A stretch of DNA of 64,000 nucleotides. It comes from Candidatus Methylacidithermus pantelleriae (lineage in GTDB: Bacteria; Verrucomicrobiota; Verrucomicrobiia; Methylacidiphilales; Methylacidiphilaceae). The stretch lies in the NCBI RefSeq assembly GCF_905250085.1, contig NZ_CAJNOB010000070.1:16869-80868 (forward strand), read 5' to 3'. The position numbers and the translations under genes are program-made. This document shows, one piece after another, positions 26,359 through 36,073 of this stretch. Numbering within the stretch: the stretch's first letter is position 1; every line of letters starts with the position of its first letter. The notes under the pieces were generated by a model. That model did no database searches and was not told the origin of the DNA. It saw only the letters and a program-made list of their open reading frames with translations.

Positions 26359-29001
26359 TCACCCGCCGGAGGACTCCTCCAGCACCGCCTGGGCTGCCGC
26401 CAGGCGTGCGACAGGCACCCGGTAGGGCGAGCAGGAGACGTAGTCGAGTCCTGTCCGGTGGCAGAACTTCACGCTCGCCGGCTCCCCGCCATGCTCGCCG
26501 CAGATCCCGACCACGAGCTCCGGCCGGCTCAAGCGGCCCCGCTCGGTCCCCATCCGGACGAGCTGCCCCACGCCCTCGCGGTCCAGCATCTGGAAGGGAT
26601 CTTCCTGGAGGATCCTCTGGTCGAGGTAGCGCGGGAGGAACCGGACGGCGTCGTCGCGGCTCATCCCGAAGGTGAACTGGGTGAGGTCGTTCGTCCCGAA
26701 GCTGAAGAACTCGGCGACCTCGGCGATCCGGTCCGCCACGAGGGCCGCGCGGGGGACTTCCACCATCGTGCCGATCCGGTAGTGGATCCGCTGCCCCGTA
26801 CGCGCCTGGACCTCCTCCGCCACCTGACGGACGATCTCCGCCTGCTGGCGCAGCTCGTTCAGGCCGCTGACGAGCGGGATCATCACCTCGGGCTCCACTC
26901 TGACTCCCTCCGCCTGGCAGGCCGCCGCCGCCTCGAAGATGGCGCGCGCCTGCATCTCCGTGATCTCCGGGTAGAGGATCCCGAGCCGGCAGCCCCGCAG
27001 CCCCATCATGGGGTTCGCCTCGCGCAGCGCCGCCACCTTGCCCCGCAGGACCTCCACCGACACTCCGATCCGCTGCGCGGTCTCCCGCAGTGCGTCCTCA
27101 TCAGGGGGTAGGAACTCATGGAGGGGCGGGTCCAGGGTCCGGATCACGACGGGGAACCCGTCCATGATCCGGAACAGCTCGACGAAGTCCTGCCGCTGGA
27201 GCGGCTCGATCCTGGCGAGGGCGGCCCGCCGCTCCTCCGGTGTTGTGGCGACGATCATCTCCCGCATCGCGTAGATCCGGTCGCCCGTGAAGAACATGTG
27301 TTCGGTGCGGCACAGCCCGATCCCCTCTGCACCGAACGCCCGGGCCCTCTGGGCGTCCTGCGGGGTGTCGGCGTTCGCCCGCACCCCCATCCGCCGGAAT
27401 TCGTCGGCCCAACCCATGAACGTCGCGAACTCCCCCGCGAGCTCGGGGTCGCGGGTCGGGAGCACACCCAGGTACACCTCGCCCGTGCTACCGTCCACCG
27501 TGATCCACTCACCGGCCCGGACCCGTACCCCTCCCGCCGACATCTCCTGTGCTGTGGGATCCACAGTGATCGCCTCCGCGCCCACCACGCACGGCTTCCC
27601 CATCCCCCGGGCCACGACAGCCGCGTGGGAGGTCATCCCACCCCGGGAGGTGAGGATCGCTCGTGCGGCGACCATCCCGTGGAAGTCCTCCGGAGCCGTC
27701 TCCGGGCGGACGAGGATCACCCTCTCGCCCTGGGCGCTGAGTCGCTCCGCTTCGTCCGGGTCGAACACCACGCGGCCGCTCGCAGCCCCTGGAGAGGCCG
27801 GAAGTCCCCGGGCGAGGAGTCGTCCTTCCTCGCGGGCCCGCGCGCGGTGCGCCTCGTCCAGCGTGGGGTGGAGGAGTTGGGCCACCAGTTCCGGCTCGAC
27901 CCGCATCACCGCCGCCCGCCGGTCGATGAGTCCTTCCTGGACCATGTCCACCGCGATCCGGATCGCGCCCGCGCCCGTGCGCTTGCCGGATCGCGTCTGG
28001 AGCACCCACAGGCGTCCCCGCTCGATCGTAAACTCGATATCCTGCATGTCCCGGTAGTGCCGCTCCAGTCGCTCGGCGATCCGGACGAGCTCGGCGTACG
28101 CCTCCGGCATCTCCTCCTGCAGGTGCTCCAGCGGTTTGGGCGTCCGGATGCCCGCCACGACGTCCTCCCCCTGGGCCTGGGTCAGGTACTCCCCGTAGAG
28201 CCGCTTCTCCCCGGTGGCGGGGTTTCGGGTGAAGGCCACGCCGGTGGCGGAGTCCGGGCCGAGGTTCCCGAAGACCATCGCCTGCACCGTGACCGCCGTG
28301 CCGAGGGTGTCGGGGATCCGGTGGATGCGGCGGTAGTCCACCGCTCGCTTGCCCATCCAGGAGTCGAACACGGCGGTGATGGCCTGCCGGAGTTGCTCGT
28401 AGGGATCCTGAGGAAACGGTTGGGCGGCGCGCGCTCGGATGATCGCCTTGAACCGCTCGCAGATCTCCTGGAGCTCTTCGGCCTCGAGGTCCGTGTCCTG
28501 CCGCAGCACCGGACCCCGGCGCTTGTACGCCTCCAGGACTTCCTCGAACGCCTCCCCCGGTACTTTCATCACGATCCGCCCGAACATCTGCAACAGCCGG
28601 CGGTAGGCGTCGTAGGCGAAGCGAGGGTCCAGGGAGTGGGCGATCCCTGCGGCCACGTGATCGTTCAGGCCCAGGTTCAGGACGGTGTCCATCATCCCGG
28701 GCATGGAGACCGCAGCCCCCGAACGCACCGAGAGGAGGAGCGGGCGGTTGGGATCCCCAAAGCGCTTCCCCAAGCGCCCCTCGATCCCCCGCACTGCCTC
28801 CAGGACCTGTTCCCAAAGACCCTCCGGGAGGTGCCGTCCAGCGGCGTAGTAGGCGTTGCACGCGTCCGTGGTGATCACGAACCCGGGCGGGGTCGGGATC
28901 CCGATCTGGGTCAGCTCCGCGATCCCAGCCCCCTTGCTCCCCAACAGGTGGAGGAGCTCCGCCGCGCCCTCCTCAAACCGGTAGAGCCACCTCCTGCCCA
29001 T
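26359..29001 (-). CDS. ppdK: Pyruvate, phosphate dikinase
   Basis: PPDK interconverts pyruvate, ATP and phosphate with PEP, AMP and pyrophosphate in the cytoplasm. The 880-aa product has all three domains: N-terminal ATP-grasp (GSKGAGIAELTQIGIPTPPG; SVRSGAAVSMPGMMDTVLNLG), the phosphohistidine domain with His459 in GGMTSHAAVVARGMGKPCVVG, and the PEP/pyruvate barrel with Cys834 in GICGEHGGEP. The gene is strikingly GC-rich with third positions almost all G or C, unlike its neighbours, and its ends coincide with a sharp composition change. Recent acquisition from a high-GC donor is inferred. Confidence 0.96.
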   Translation of the reverse strand: MGRRWLYRFEEGAAELLHLLGSKGAGIAELTQIGIPTPPGFVITTDACNAYYAAGRHLPEGLWEQVLEAVRGIEGRLGKRFGDPNRPLLLSVRSGAAVSMPGMMDTVLNLGLNDHVAAGIAHSLDPRFAYDAYRRLLQMFGRIVMKVPGEAFEEVLEAYKRRGPVLRQDTDLEAEELQEICERFKAIIRARAAQPFPQDPYEQLRQAITAVFDSWMGKRAVDYRRIHRIPDTLGTAVTVQAMVFGNLGPDSATGVAFTRNPATGEKRLYGEYLTQAQGEDVVAGIRTPKPLEHLQEEMPEAYAELVRIAERLERHYRDMQDIEFTIERGRLWVLQTRSGKRTGAGAIRIAVDMVQEGLIDRRAAVMRVEPELVAQLLHPTLDEAHRARAREEGRLLARGLPASPGAASGRVVFDPDEAERLSAQGERVILVRPETAPEDFHGMVAARAILTSRGGMTSHAAVVARGMGKPCVVGAEAITVDPTAQEMSAGGVRVRAGEWITVDGSTGEVYLGVLPTRDPELAGEFATFMGWADEFRRMGVRANADTPQDAQRARAFGAEGIGLCRTEHMFFTGDRIYAMREMIVATTPEERRAALARIEPLQRQDFVELFRIMDGFPVVIRTLDPPLHEFLPPDEDALRETAQRIGVSVEVLRGKVAALREANPMMGLRGCRLGILYPEITEMQARAIFEAAAACQAEGVRVEPEVMIPLVSGLNELRQQAEIVRQVAEEVQARTGQRIHYRIGTMVEVPRAALVADRIAEVAEFFSFGTNDLTQFTFGMSRDDAVRFLPRYLDQRILQEDPFQMLDREGVGQLVRMGTERGRLSRPELVVGICGEHGGEPASVKFCHRTGLDYVSCSPYRVPVARLAAAQAVLEESSGG

Positions 29002-29204
29002 CGATCCCCCCTGCGACCCTTTCTGCCGTTGGCGATACTTTTTGTGCTGATCTCTTGAAGCCGGGCTTTCTCAAAGAAACCCATCTTTCTTTGACAGGTA
29101 TTTTCCACAAACAAGCCCAGGCAAAGGCTCAACAAACTATCCCAAAACCCCTGCTCCTTAGCCAAAGGCAAGAGAACTAGGTGCGCTTGGAGTCTTTCAA
29201 CCCC

Positions 29205-30224
29205 TCAACTAATCCGTGTCCCTACAATGGCTGGAGAGTGCCAGCCAATCGCAAGCGTTTCCACGGAAAGAAATCCTTCTTCCTTAAGCCAGTCACTATA
29301 CTCCTCGAGAGCAAATGTATCCCCGTAACGTGTGTTGAGGAGCATCTGAAGAGCAAAGAAAACGGCAAAAGGGGGACCGCTCCGATCTTCTTTGGGAACC
29401 ATGTCAAGAATGACGACCTTTCCATTGGGGACCAAGGCTCGGTACAGTCTTCCCAAAAGTTCGCGGGTCGACTTTTCCCCCTCAGAATGAACCAGGTTCC
29501 CCAGAATGGCCATATCGTACGATGCTTCACCTAACTCGACGGTTTTCACGTCGCCAGTCAAATAGGACACCCTTCGGCAATTGTTTCCAAGAGTTTTTTC
29601 TACAAAAACTCGGGTATGTTCGAGCACTTGCGGAAAATCCTGTAGCGTGGCTTTGGTACACGGGTCAACAAGAAGAATGGCCAGACTCCACACCCCAGAC
29701 CCAGCTCCTAGATCCAGCACATGTTGAGCAACGCTACCGGAGGGTTGTCGCAAAGCCTCAGCCAGGCGTCGTGCTGGCTCCCGATGGAGAATGTGAAGGC
29801 TTCGAATAAGTCTAGGGAAAAATTCTTGAGCCTTCTCCTCCTCATCTACAGCCATCACAGGTTCCCCTGTCCGGATGACCTCTGTCAGGGATGTCCAGTT
29901 CTCCCAAAGATCGTTCTTTTCCACCATGTAACCGACGTAGTCAGGGCTTTCTTTCACAAGATACTGCTTGGTTTCCGGAAAAAGCTCGTACTTCTTCCCT
30001 CTCTTTTTCAGAAGCGCCATAGTCACAAGAGCATCTAAAAGCATGCGAGTCCCTCGCGGAGTTGCTTCGATCCGGCCAGCTACTTCGGTGGCAGTCGCTC
30101 CTTCAGACGAGATCGCAGAAAAAACATCAAGCTCGATTGCCGCAGCGAGCGTCCGCGCTGGTGCCAGCGAAAAGACCGTTTGAATAAATACTTCTGAAAA
30201 TGATTTTTGCTCTTCCTTTGGCAT
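29205..30224 (-). CDS. SAM-dependent O-methyltransferase family protein
   Basis: A 339-aa protein of the plant-type/hydroxyneurosporene O-methyltransferase family (acetylserotonin O-methyltransferase-like). An N-terminal winged-helix dimerisation domain (TRMLLDALVTMALLKKRGKKYEL) precedes a Rossmann domain with motif I VLDLGAGSGVWSLAI and the LGNLVHSEGE and GKVVILDMVP segments. The ATG at 30224 is chosen because AAAGGAGAG lies eight bases upstream; a longer frame to 30293 begins with a basic, unlikely extension. Its substrate cannot be inferred; family members methylate small hydroxylated or carotenoid-like metabolites. It is upstream of ppdK on the same strand but differs in GC content, so co-transcription is doubtful. 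Confidence 0.85.
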   Translation of the reverse strand: MPKEEQKSFSEVFIQTVFSLAPARTLAAAIELDVFSAISSEGATATEVAGRIEATPRGTRMLLDALVTMALLKKRGKKYELFPETKQYLVKESPDYVGYMVEKNDLWENWTSLTEVIRTGEPVMAVDEEEKAQEFFPRLIRSLHILHREPARRLAEALRQPSGSVAQHVLDLGAGSGVWSLAILLVDPCTKATLQDFPQVLEHTRVFVEKTLGNNCRRVSYLTGDVKTVELGEASYDMAILGNLVHSEGEKSTRELLGRLYRALVPNGKVVILDMVPKEDRSGPPFAVFFALQMLLNTRYGDTFALEEYSDWLKEEGFLSVETLAIGWHSPAIVGTRIS

Positions 30225-30585
30225 AGTTTTTCTCTCCTTTTTTTTCTGCGTTTGCCTCCTCCATGCCCTGGGTTGTAGCACAAATCGCAGCAAAGATTCC
30301 TTTGTACCTTTGAATCATTGTTCCTGCTCTTTACTCCTAAAGTTTACTTCTCCTTTGCACAAAGGCGATATGAGGGATCGCTTTTAATTAGAGAAATCCC
30401 TTGGTTCCCTTTCTACGAAACGCACGGGGTTTTGCCTTGCCCTCACGTTCGCTCTTAAGGTGCCGGCGGTCAACCACTTCCGGCAGTGGCTCTGTTGGCC
30501 TTTTCCCTTGCATCAAGAGTTATAGGCAAATCTGGGTGGTAACTCTGGGTGGTAACCATTCCTCACCTTGGTGGTTAAGAGGCGT
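30225..30585. other. Promoter-side intergenic region, nothing identified
   Basis: About 360 bp upstream of the methyltransferase gene. It contains a short duplication (aactctgggtggtaac, repeated in part around 30535-30560) next to the probable 5' end of the group II intron remnant. No gene seen. Confidence 0.4.
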
Positions 30586-31100
30586 GTGCGCCGCTATCGG
30601 CTTGTGAGGTAACCCAGGTTTACTGTGCCTCGTGAAAAGGGCCAATCGTCTAGTGGGGAGGGAGTTATCCCCACCCGGTAACGATTGCTCCCGTGGGAAA
30701 TGCCCGGAGCGGGTGCTGGTGGTCGAAACCTCTCTCGAAAAGCCTCGGAAAGCGGGGGCGTTGGCAAGCAGCCTCTAACGCAAGGGGACGCTCTAGCCGA
30801 GCCTTAAATCCGGACCATGCGCGCGCCCCAGTTTTTTCGCTAAAAAAGCGAAGCCCGAAGTCTCACCGGGAAGGAGAGAAATGTATGCACCGGGGAGAGC
30901 CACCAGGGTTCCGGCCGAGGGCATATATGCAAAGGATGATGCGTCAGCACGGGAGGCCCATCCGGTCGGGCGTTCGGCTTGGTGCCGAACACCGACCGCC
31001 GCACCGTGAGGGGCGGAAGTGAGAACAGATGGGATTCGGATGGGTCCATAGTGCTGTGGAAATCGGAGGAAGTCTGAGGGCGAAAACGGCTCTTAGTTCA
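30586..31100 (+). ncRNA. Group II intron remnant, 5' portion
   Basis: The sequence begins GTGCGCC at 30586, the usual start of bacterial group II introns, and continues with segments that I recall from domain I and the 5' region of such introns: gaaacctctctcgaaaagcc, gcgggggcgttggc, atgcaccggggagagcc, ccagggttccggccgagggc, and ttcggcttggtgccgaacac followed by tgggtccatagtgctgtgg. Compact hairpins are numerous, for example GTTCGGC/GCCGAAC at about 30975-30990. No reverse transcriptase frame and no domain V hairpin are found downstream, so the intron is truncated and not self-mobile. Identification is from remembered consensus, not from a search. Confidence 0.55.
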
Positions 31101-31577
31101 AGGGAAACGTCGCAAGGAGGGAAACGCATGGGAGCGTGACGAAGAGTCTGGAACCTCCCTAGTTGCGTTGGAGTCTTCGGAGGCCGTCGTAGGAGAAAGC
31201 GAAGGCAGGTGAGCTGGTCTGGCGCGACCATAATCTTGCAGAACCTTGTCCGAAACCCCAATGCAGGAGAGCCGCATATTCGGTAGGACCGAGCGCCGCC
31301 TACAAACGGGCCATAGCCATAGCGACAAATATTGCAGAGAAATATTACAGAGGCACTCCCACACCGAAAAAGATAGCCTCCGCTATGGCTCTGGTGAATC
31401 GCACCGCGCTACTCCTCGACTCTCCATGCGCCAACGGGTCTTGAGGTTAGAGTCGCGGGTTGTGGTCAACTTTCCAGCCAGGGCGTAGGCCAGGTTTGGG
31501 GTCGTCGACACGACCGGCACCGGCGGTTTTTCTTGGGGTAGGCCAAACACCGAGCGCGAAGAGGGAGTGGCCTACCG
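31101..31577. other. Decayed region between intron remnant and IS256-type pseudogene
   Basis: No gene or domain V can be recognised. Short frames occur on both strands. It may contain decayed intron 3' sequence or the left end of the IS256-type element. Confidence 0.35.
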
Positions 31578-32345
31578 GTGATCGCTGACTTTTCGGAATA
31601 TCAGCGAACGTATGGGCGTGCGGCGCTGAGGGGAGATTCTCTGCCGGAACAGGTACCGCCCGAGGCGGTGGGCCACCTCCCTGTGGGCACGCTCGAGTTG
31701 CAGATTTCCACGCCGCCCCTGGGGAGCTACTTCCCTGGACTGCTGGGGCACAGGCGGCGTGCCTAATGAGTCCTGTTGAGCGTGGCCCAGCGGGCGTAGG
31801 TGCCCGAGGTGCGGAAACGCCCAGGGTGTGGACGAGCGGGTCTAGGCGTTGGGCATCGCTGGCCTAAACAAGAGTACTGTTTTCCGTATCTGCACCTAAC
31901 TGGACGAGCAGATGGAGTACTGGCGGAATCGGGCTGCTGGAAAGGGAGCACCCCTACCCTCTGACCAGACACCGCAAGGCAGTGAAAGTGTAGAGTACGG
32001 GCAGGCAGTGTGCTTGGGCGGGCGTGATCGCCGTGAGGATGCGGGAGAGGCACCAGCGCGAGGTCCTGCACTTTAACGTCCGGCCCGTTGAGACCTAACA
32101 GATCTAGCTCGCGTTTTTCCGTGGCGTGGTAGCCCGAGGCTTCAAACGGGGCGGCTAGCACGCTCCGGCCCTTCACAACGGCCTCAAACGGGCCATCCGT
32201 GAGCTGTTATTTGGGGAGGCGTGGCACCGGTGCGCAAGCACGCCCAGTTCAAGTTGAACGGTAATGGTAGCGACCAGCCTTCATCCAGCCGGACCGCTCC
32301 CCCGTCCAGTAGCAGCTGGAACTGCGAAGCGGCAAGTCTGGAGCG
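31578..32345 (+). pseudogene. Decayed IS256-family (mutator) transposase
   Basis: Pieces of an IS256-type transposase are readable in order on the plus strand: VGTLELQI and GSYFPGLLGHRRRA near 31680-31765; ALGIAGLNKSTVFRICT, a stop, then LDEQMEYWRNRA near 31845-31905; VKV, then GVIAVRMRERHQREVLHFNV near 32025-32075; and FFRGVVARGF, LHNGLKRAIRE and LFGEAWHRC up to 32230. At least four stop codons and several frameshifts break it. It is GC-rich, like ppdK and the VapBC remnant, suggesting a shared foreign origin. Confidence 0.8.
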
Positions 32346-32512
32346 GTGCGTTCCGAGGTGCCGAGTACGGTCCAGGAGGCGCAGGAGGTTGTGGCCTACA
32401 TGGTCTCCCATCCGCAAGCTGGAACGGGTGGATCCGCTGGACGCAGGGGATGTCTTAGCAGGGTGGCGTAGGGATTCGGAGGATATGGGCACAATAGGTC
32501 AACTGAACGGCG

Positions 32513-32828
32513 ATGTCGATCGTGGCCGAAATTCAAGGGATGATGACCCAGCTGAAGGACGCCCTAGGGGGCCTCGTAAAACGGAGTTGCCCACGAGCGG
32601 GACCGGGTGGTGCTCATGAGCCATGGCCGTCCTAAGGCGGCGATTGTGAGCCTTGAGGACTGGGAACTTCTCCGGCGGTTGTGTCACGAAGGGCCACCGG
32701 TCGGCGGATTACCCGTTTGGAGCATTTGGACGCGTTGCGCGACCGCATTCGCCGTCCATGGGGAGGCCGATTGCCTCACGCCCATGGGCATCGCTGACCG
32801 GATCCGCGAGCCGCGAAAGGAGCGCACG
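32513..32828 (+). pseudogene. Frameshifted Phd/YefM-type (VapB-like) antitoxin
   Basis: Reading starts MSIVAEIQGMMTQLKDALGG, shifts frame by one extra base near 32583, and continues AHERDRVVLMSHGRPKAAIV and SLEDWELLRRL, the classic Phd/YefM pattern (DNA-binding N-terminus, then HGRPxAALVSxEDxExLxxL). More frame damage follows. It lies directly before a PIN-domain toxin remnant, the usual antitoxin-toxin order. Confidence 0.75.
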
Positions 32829-32829
32829 G

Positions 32830-33282
32830 ATGAACTCACTGGTGTGCGTTGACGCCAACCTCACATTAAACTGTGTGTTGGGGGAGCCAGATGCGGGGAA
32901 AGCACGAGCGCTACGGGCGGTATGGCAGCGTCGGGGGGACTGCGTCGTGCCTACCCTGTGTGGATACGGGGTGGCGCTTCGGTAGTGCGCACGTAGGGTC
33001 CTGCGGGGAATATTCCCACCAAAGGGAGAGGAAGACGCCTTAAACCTACTCCTCAACCTGCCCATGCGAGTCGGGGACAGGTGGGACCGCGTCGGGAGAC
33101 CTGGGGGCGCTGACCCCCGGGATGCGGGCATTACGGTTACGTACGACGCCCACTACCTGCTCGTGATCGAGGAGCTGAGCGTAGAGTTTTGGACAGACGA
33201 TAAGCGGTTGGGGTACACCGTGGAGAGAGCGGTTCGTCGGGATGCGGTGGGTGGGCGAGCTGAGAAAGGACGGTTAGGATGA
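32830..33282 (+). pseudogene. PIN-domain toxin (VapC-like), interrupted by a stop codon
   Basis: The single frame begins MNSLVCVDANLTLNCVLGEP (first conserved Asp of PIN nucleases in VDA) and continues to a TAG at 32983-32985 (codon 52). The same frame then resumes with RGIFPPKGEEDALNLLLNLP, ITVTYDAHYLLVIEELSVEF and WTDDKRL, the conserved TYDAxYLALAE and WTxDxRL features with two acidic residues. Length to the final stop is 151 codons, right for VapC. One stop and a possibly shortened middle make it non-functional unless the stop is read through. Confidence 0.75.
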
Positions 33283-33569
33283 GCCGGCTCCTGGTCCTCA
33301 TAAGGGCCATGGTGGCCGCGACCTTGGTCCTCGCTACGACGGGAAGGGCTTGGAGACCTACTGCGCCCGGTCGTTGAAGAGAGCCCGTTCGGGACTGCAG
33401 TGCGCTAGGCCGCCACAGCGGACGGATTGGCAGTCCTGCACTGAGGGTGCTCCCAAGGCTTGTGGAACGGCCGGCCCATGTTTGGGGGAGGGTCTCGTAA
33501 GTCGTTGCGATACAACACCCGTCATTCCCCATTGGCACTACAGGGCCTATTTTTGCCCTTTCCGGTCGG
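33283..33569. other. Short region between toxin remnant and IS1634-type element
   Basis: No gene seen. It should contain the left end of the IS1634-type element, but I cannot define terminal inverted repeats by eye. Confidence 0.35.
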
Positions 33570-35237
33570 CTACGCCTCCCGGCCAGAGATGTGCAAAGCG
33601 GAGAGGATTTGCCGGGCCTGATGGTTTCCGGCGGTGACCCCGCGACGTTTTTCCCTCCCGAAGGCGAACTCCACCCGATGGATGGTTCGGAGGGCAACCC
33701 AAGCTTGCTCGCTGCAGAAGGGGAGATTGGCCGCCTTGAGTTTCTTCTCCAGCAGCCGGTCAAGCAGGAAGGCCAATGCGGCGACGAAGACGTGTGCCCG
33801 CACCCGGTTGGGATTGTGGTGGTAGATCGGCCGAAGCTCCAGGACGTCCTTGAGCTTCCGGAAGGCTCTTTCCACCTCGGAGAGCTCCTTATAGGCCCGG
33901 ACCGCCTCAAGCGGGGAAAGATCTCTTTCCTCGGTGAGGATCACGTACTTGCCCTCCAGAAGCTTTTCGGTCTCCACCGGCTCTTCGGATACTTGGAGTT
34001 TGCCCGCCCGCAGACTCCAGCGGAAGTAGCGGTGGCCGCGAGAAAGAGAGAGGATTCGGGCGACGGAGCTGCCGATCTCTTCCGGGTTCCGAAGCTCTCC
34101 TTTTTCGATCCGCTGGGCAAGCTTCCCCAGCTCTTCCCGGGTCTTGGCGACATCACTCTCCCGCATGGCCTGCTCGTAGGCTAATCGCTCGGCACTCTCG
34201 ACCACGAAGATCCGCTGCCCGGGAAGCACTCCCTCGACTTCGCAGATCCGATCCTTCCCCGGAGAGCAGGGCTGTCAAGAACCGCTCTGGGCCTTGCGGA
34301 TATACTCCAAGACCTCCGGACTCCTTCGTCGGCGTAAGCCGACCAAAAATCCCTGCCCCTGGCTCCAGAGGAAGCCCAAGGTGGCCGTGCTCACCATCCC
34401 CCGGTCCCCAACGAAGATGATCCGACGCAACCCGAAGCGTTTCTGCAAGTCGGCAACGATCGGCCGCACCGTTTCCACATCGTGCCGATTGCCCCGGAAG
34501 ACATGGTGGGCAATCGGCCAGCCATTGACCATGACGACCCCCAAGAGGATCTGCCGGTTTCCCTCCCGCTGGTCTCGGGCTTGGCCGTATCGGGCTAAGC
34601 CCTCCGGACCTTCCCCGTCGAAATAGCAGGAACTTACATCATAGAAGACCCTCTCGGGCTTGAGGCAAAAGAGATCCCGCAACCGGGCAAAGAGCCCTTC
34701 CTCGATCCTCTCCTTGCGCTCGATGAGCTCGTCAAGAGTCCAGTACCAAGGCCAAAGGAAGCGGTGGTCGACCCGGACTCGGCCGTTCTGCTTCCAGACC
34801 GGCCGGATCCTCTCTCCGTTCCCATCCGGAACGTAGTCGGCCTCCAGTCACTGGGCCAAGGCGTGCTCGCTTCCTGGGCAAAGGAGCCGGTTGGCCACAA
34901 GGACCAAAGCCCGTTCCGCAAGAGAAAGCCCTTTGCCCTTTCCCCTCTTCTCTGCCAAAAGCTCTCCCAGGCCCAGCTCCTCCCAGAGATGCTTGGCGAC
35001 AAGCATTGGACCCCACACCGCGGATTCCTGAGGCTCAAGGGCTCTCGCAGAAACCGGCGCGGGCCGCCCGAGCAGTTCCGCGAGCCGATCCAGGTGGGGC
35101 GCTAAGAGGTCCTTGCGACCAAGAGTCGCGACAATCCGCTGCTTGACCTTTCCCTTTTCCCGGTAGCTTTCCACCAACCGGACATACTCCGCCTCGCTCC
35201 CGTCCTTCCGACGCAACCGCAGGGTGCGCAGAAACAT
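33570..35237 (-). pseudogene. IS1634-type (IS4 superfamily) transposase with two in-frame TGA codons
   Basis: One continuous minus-strand frame of about 555 codons encodes a DDE transposase: N-terminal part ending GSEHALAQ, a TGA at 34848-34850, then the catalytic core (ERVFYDVSSCYFDGEGPEGL; RRIIFVGDRGMVS), a second TGA at 34275-34277, then the C-terminal part (RGHRYFRWSLRAG; SEVERAFRKLKDVLELRP; HHNPNRVRAHVFVAALAFLL). No frameshift is present. Other genes in the window use TGA as a normal stop, so simple inactivation is likelier than recoding. Decayed relatives lie at 12.2 kb and 54 kb. Confidence 0.88.
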
Positions 35238-36073
35238 GACGTAGCATTACTGTACTCCATCGTTCCTAGCAAAAGTACATGCGCATGCGACAAAGTTATT
35301 CACAGTGTCGCACTACATTTTTATCAACTTTCATTCCCCACCCCTGGAGCCGTAACCAAAAAGGCCAATTTTCACCAAACATGGGCCGGACTTCAGCTAT
35401 CGGGACTCAGGCGAAGCTGGCACGAAGGTGCTGCGGGACGCGAGGGGGCCGGTGGTTGGGGGCGGCTATCTCGGCTTCTTGTGGGATTGCGCAGTACATG
35501 AGCCGGAAGTCAATGGGGAGCGGTGGTAAAGCATCACTTCTCGGGGAATTCCCGGTAGAAACCCTGGAGAGAATAAGTGACTTTTTTAACTACCCTTTCG
35601 TGCAAACTCTTCACTCCCTCCTGTGAAGGGTCCCAGTCTCTCTCCCGCAAGGACAATCTCCTTAAGTTGATTCACGCGTGTGCTGCACGTTTGCTCCTTG
35701 GCTCGCTAGTTGGAAATTTCCGGGTAGTCTCAATTGATTTAAAATCGGCCGTGTACCAAAATAGAGATTGGCTTTCCAAGAGGTGTATCCAGACGAGGAT
35801 CTCTTCGCCCTCCTTGCTGCACAGGTTCTTGTGGCTGCGGGAGTTGTGCGACCCGCGTTTATCTTCTCCCTGCCCTGTCGTCCTGCGCTCAACAACCCTT
35901 GACAGATGCCTCTGGGAAGAAGACAAGTCTTATACATGTGCTTTGGGGAAGGGCCTGAGATCAGCCTACGACCGTTCCGGGAGGGTCAAGGCGGCTCGAT
36001 CGACAAAAAGGGTTTGGCATTTTAGCTTGAGAGCTCTTTGGCCAGAGAACAAAGGAAGTTTTCTTGTCCGATT
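35238..36073. other. Intergenic region before tRNA-Arg, no gene identified
   Basis: About 0.8 kb. It holds the right end of the IS1634-type element and short frames without recognisable products. Nothing further can be supported. Confidence 0.4.

Noticed and set aside
26103..26675. Plus-strand frame of 190 aa upstream of the dikinase 3' end
   Set aside because: It is an Arg/Pro/Ser-rich product that arises from antisense GC-rich dikinase sequence, not a gene.
27118..29058. Long open frame (646 aa) on the plus strand opposite ppdK, and a 450-aa frame in another minus frame
   Set aside because: Very GC-rich genes leave long open antisense frames because stop codons are rare. The His/Arg/Pro-rich products have no plausible fold, and the ppdK frame has all catalytic motifs.
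30586..31100. RNase P RNA or tmRNA as the identity of the structured region
   Set aside because: The conserved GGAAAGTCCGGGCT-type block of RNase P RNA and the tmRNA termini with a tRNA-like end are missing.
31260..31300. Search for group II intron domain V near the GAGAGCCGCATATTCGG segment
   Set aside because: The segment begins like a domain V strand, but it cannot form the characteristic bulged hairpin with a GAAA-type loop, so the 3' end of the intron is considered absent.
35418..35434. TGGCACGAAGGTGCTGC as a possible sigma-54 promoter
   Set aside because: Only nine bases separate GG and GC, one short of the fixed spacing, and no gene follows in the right position.
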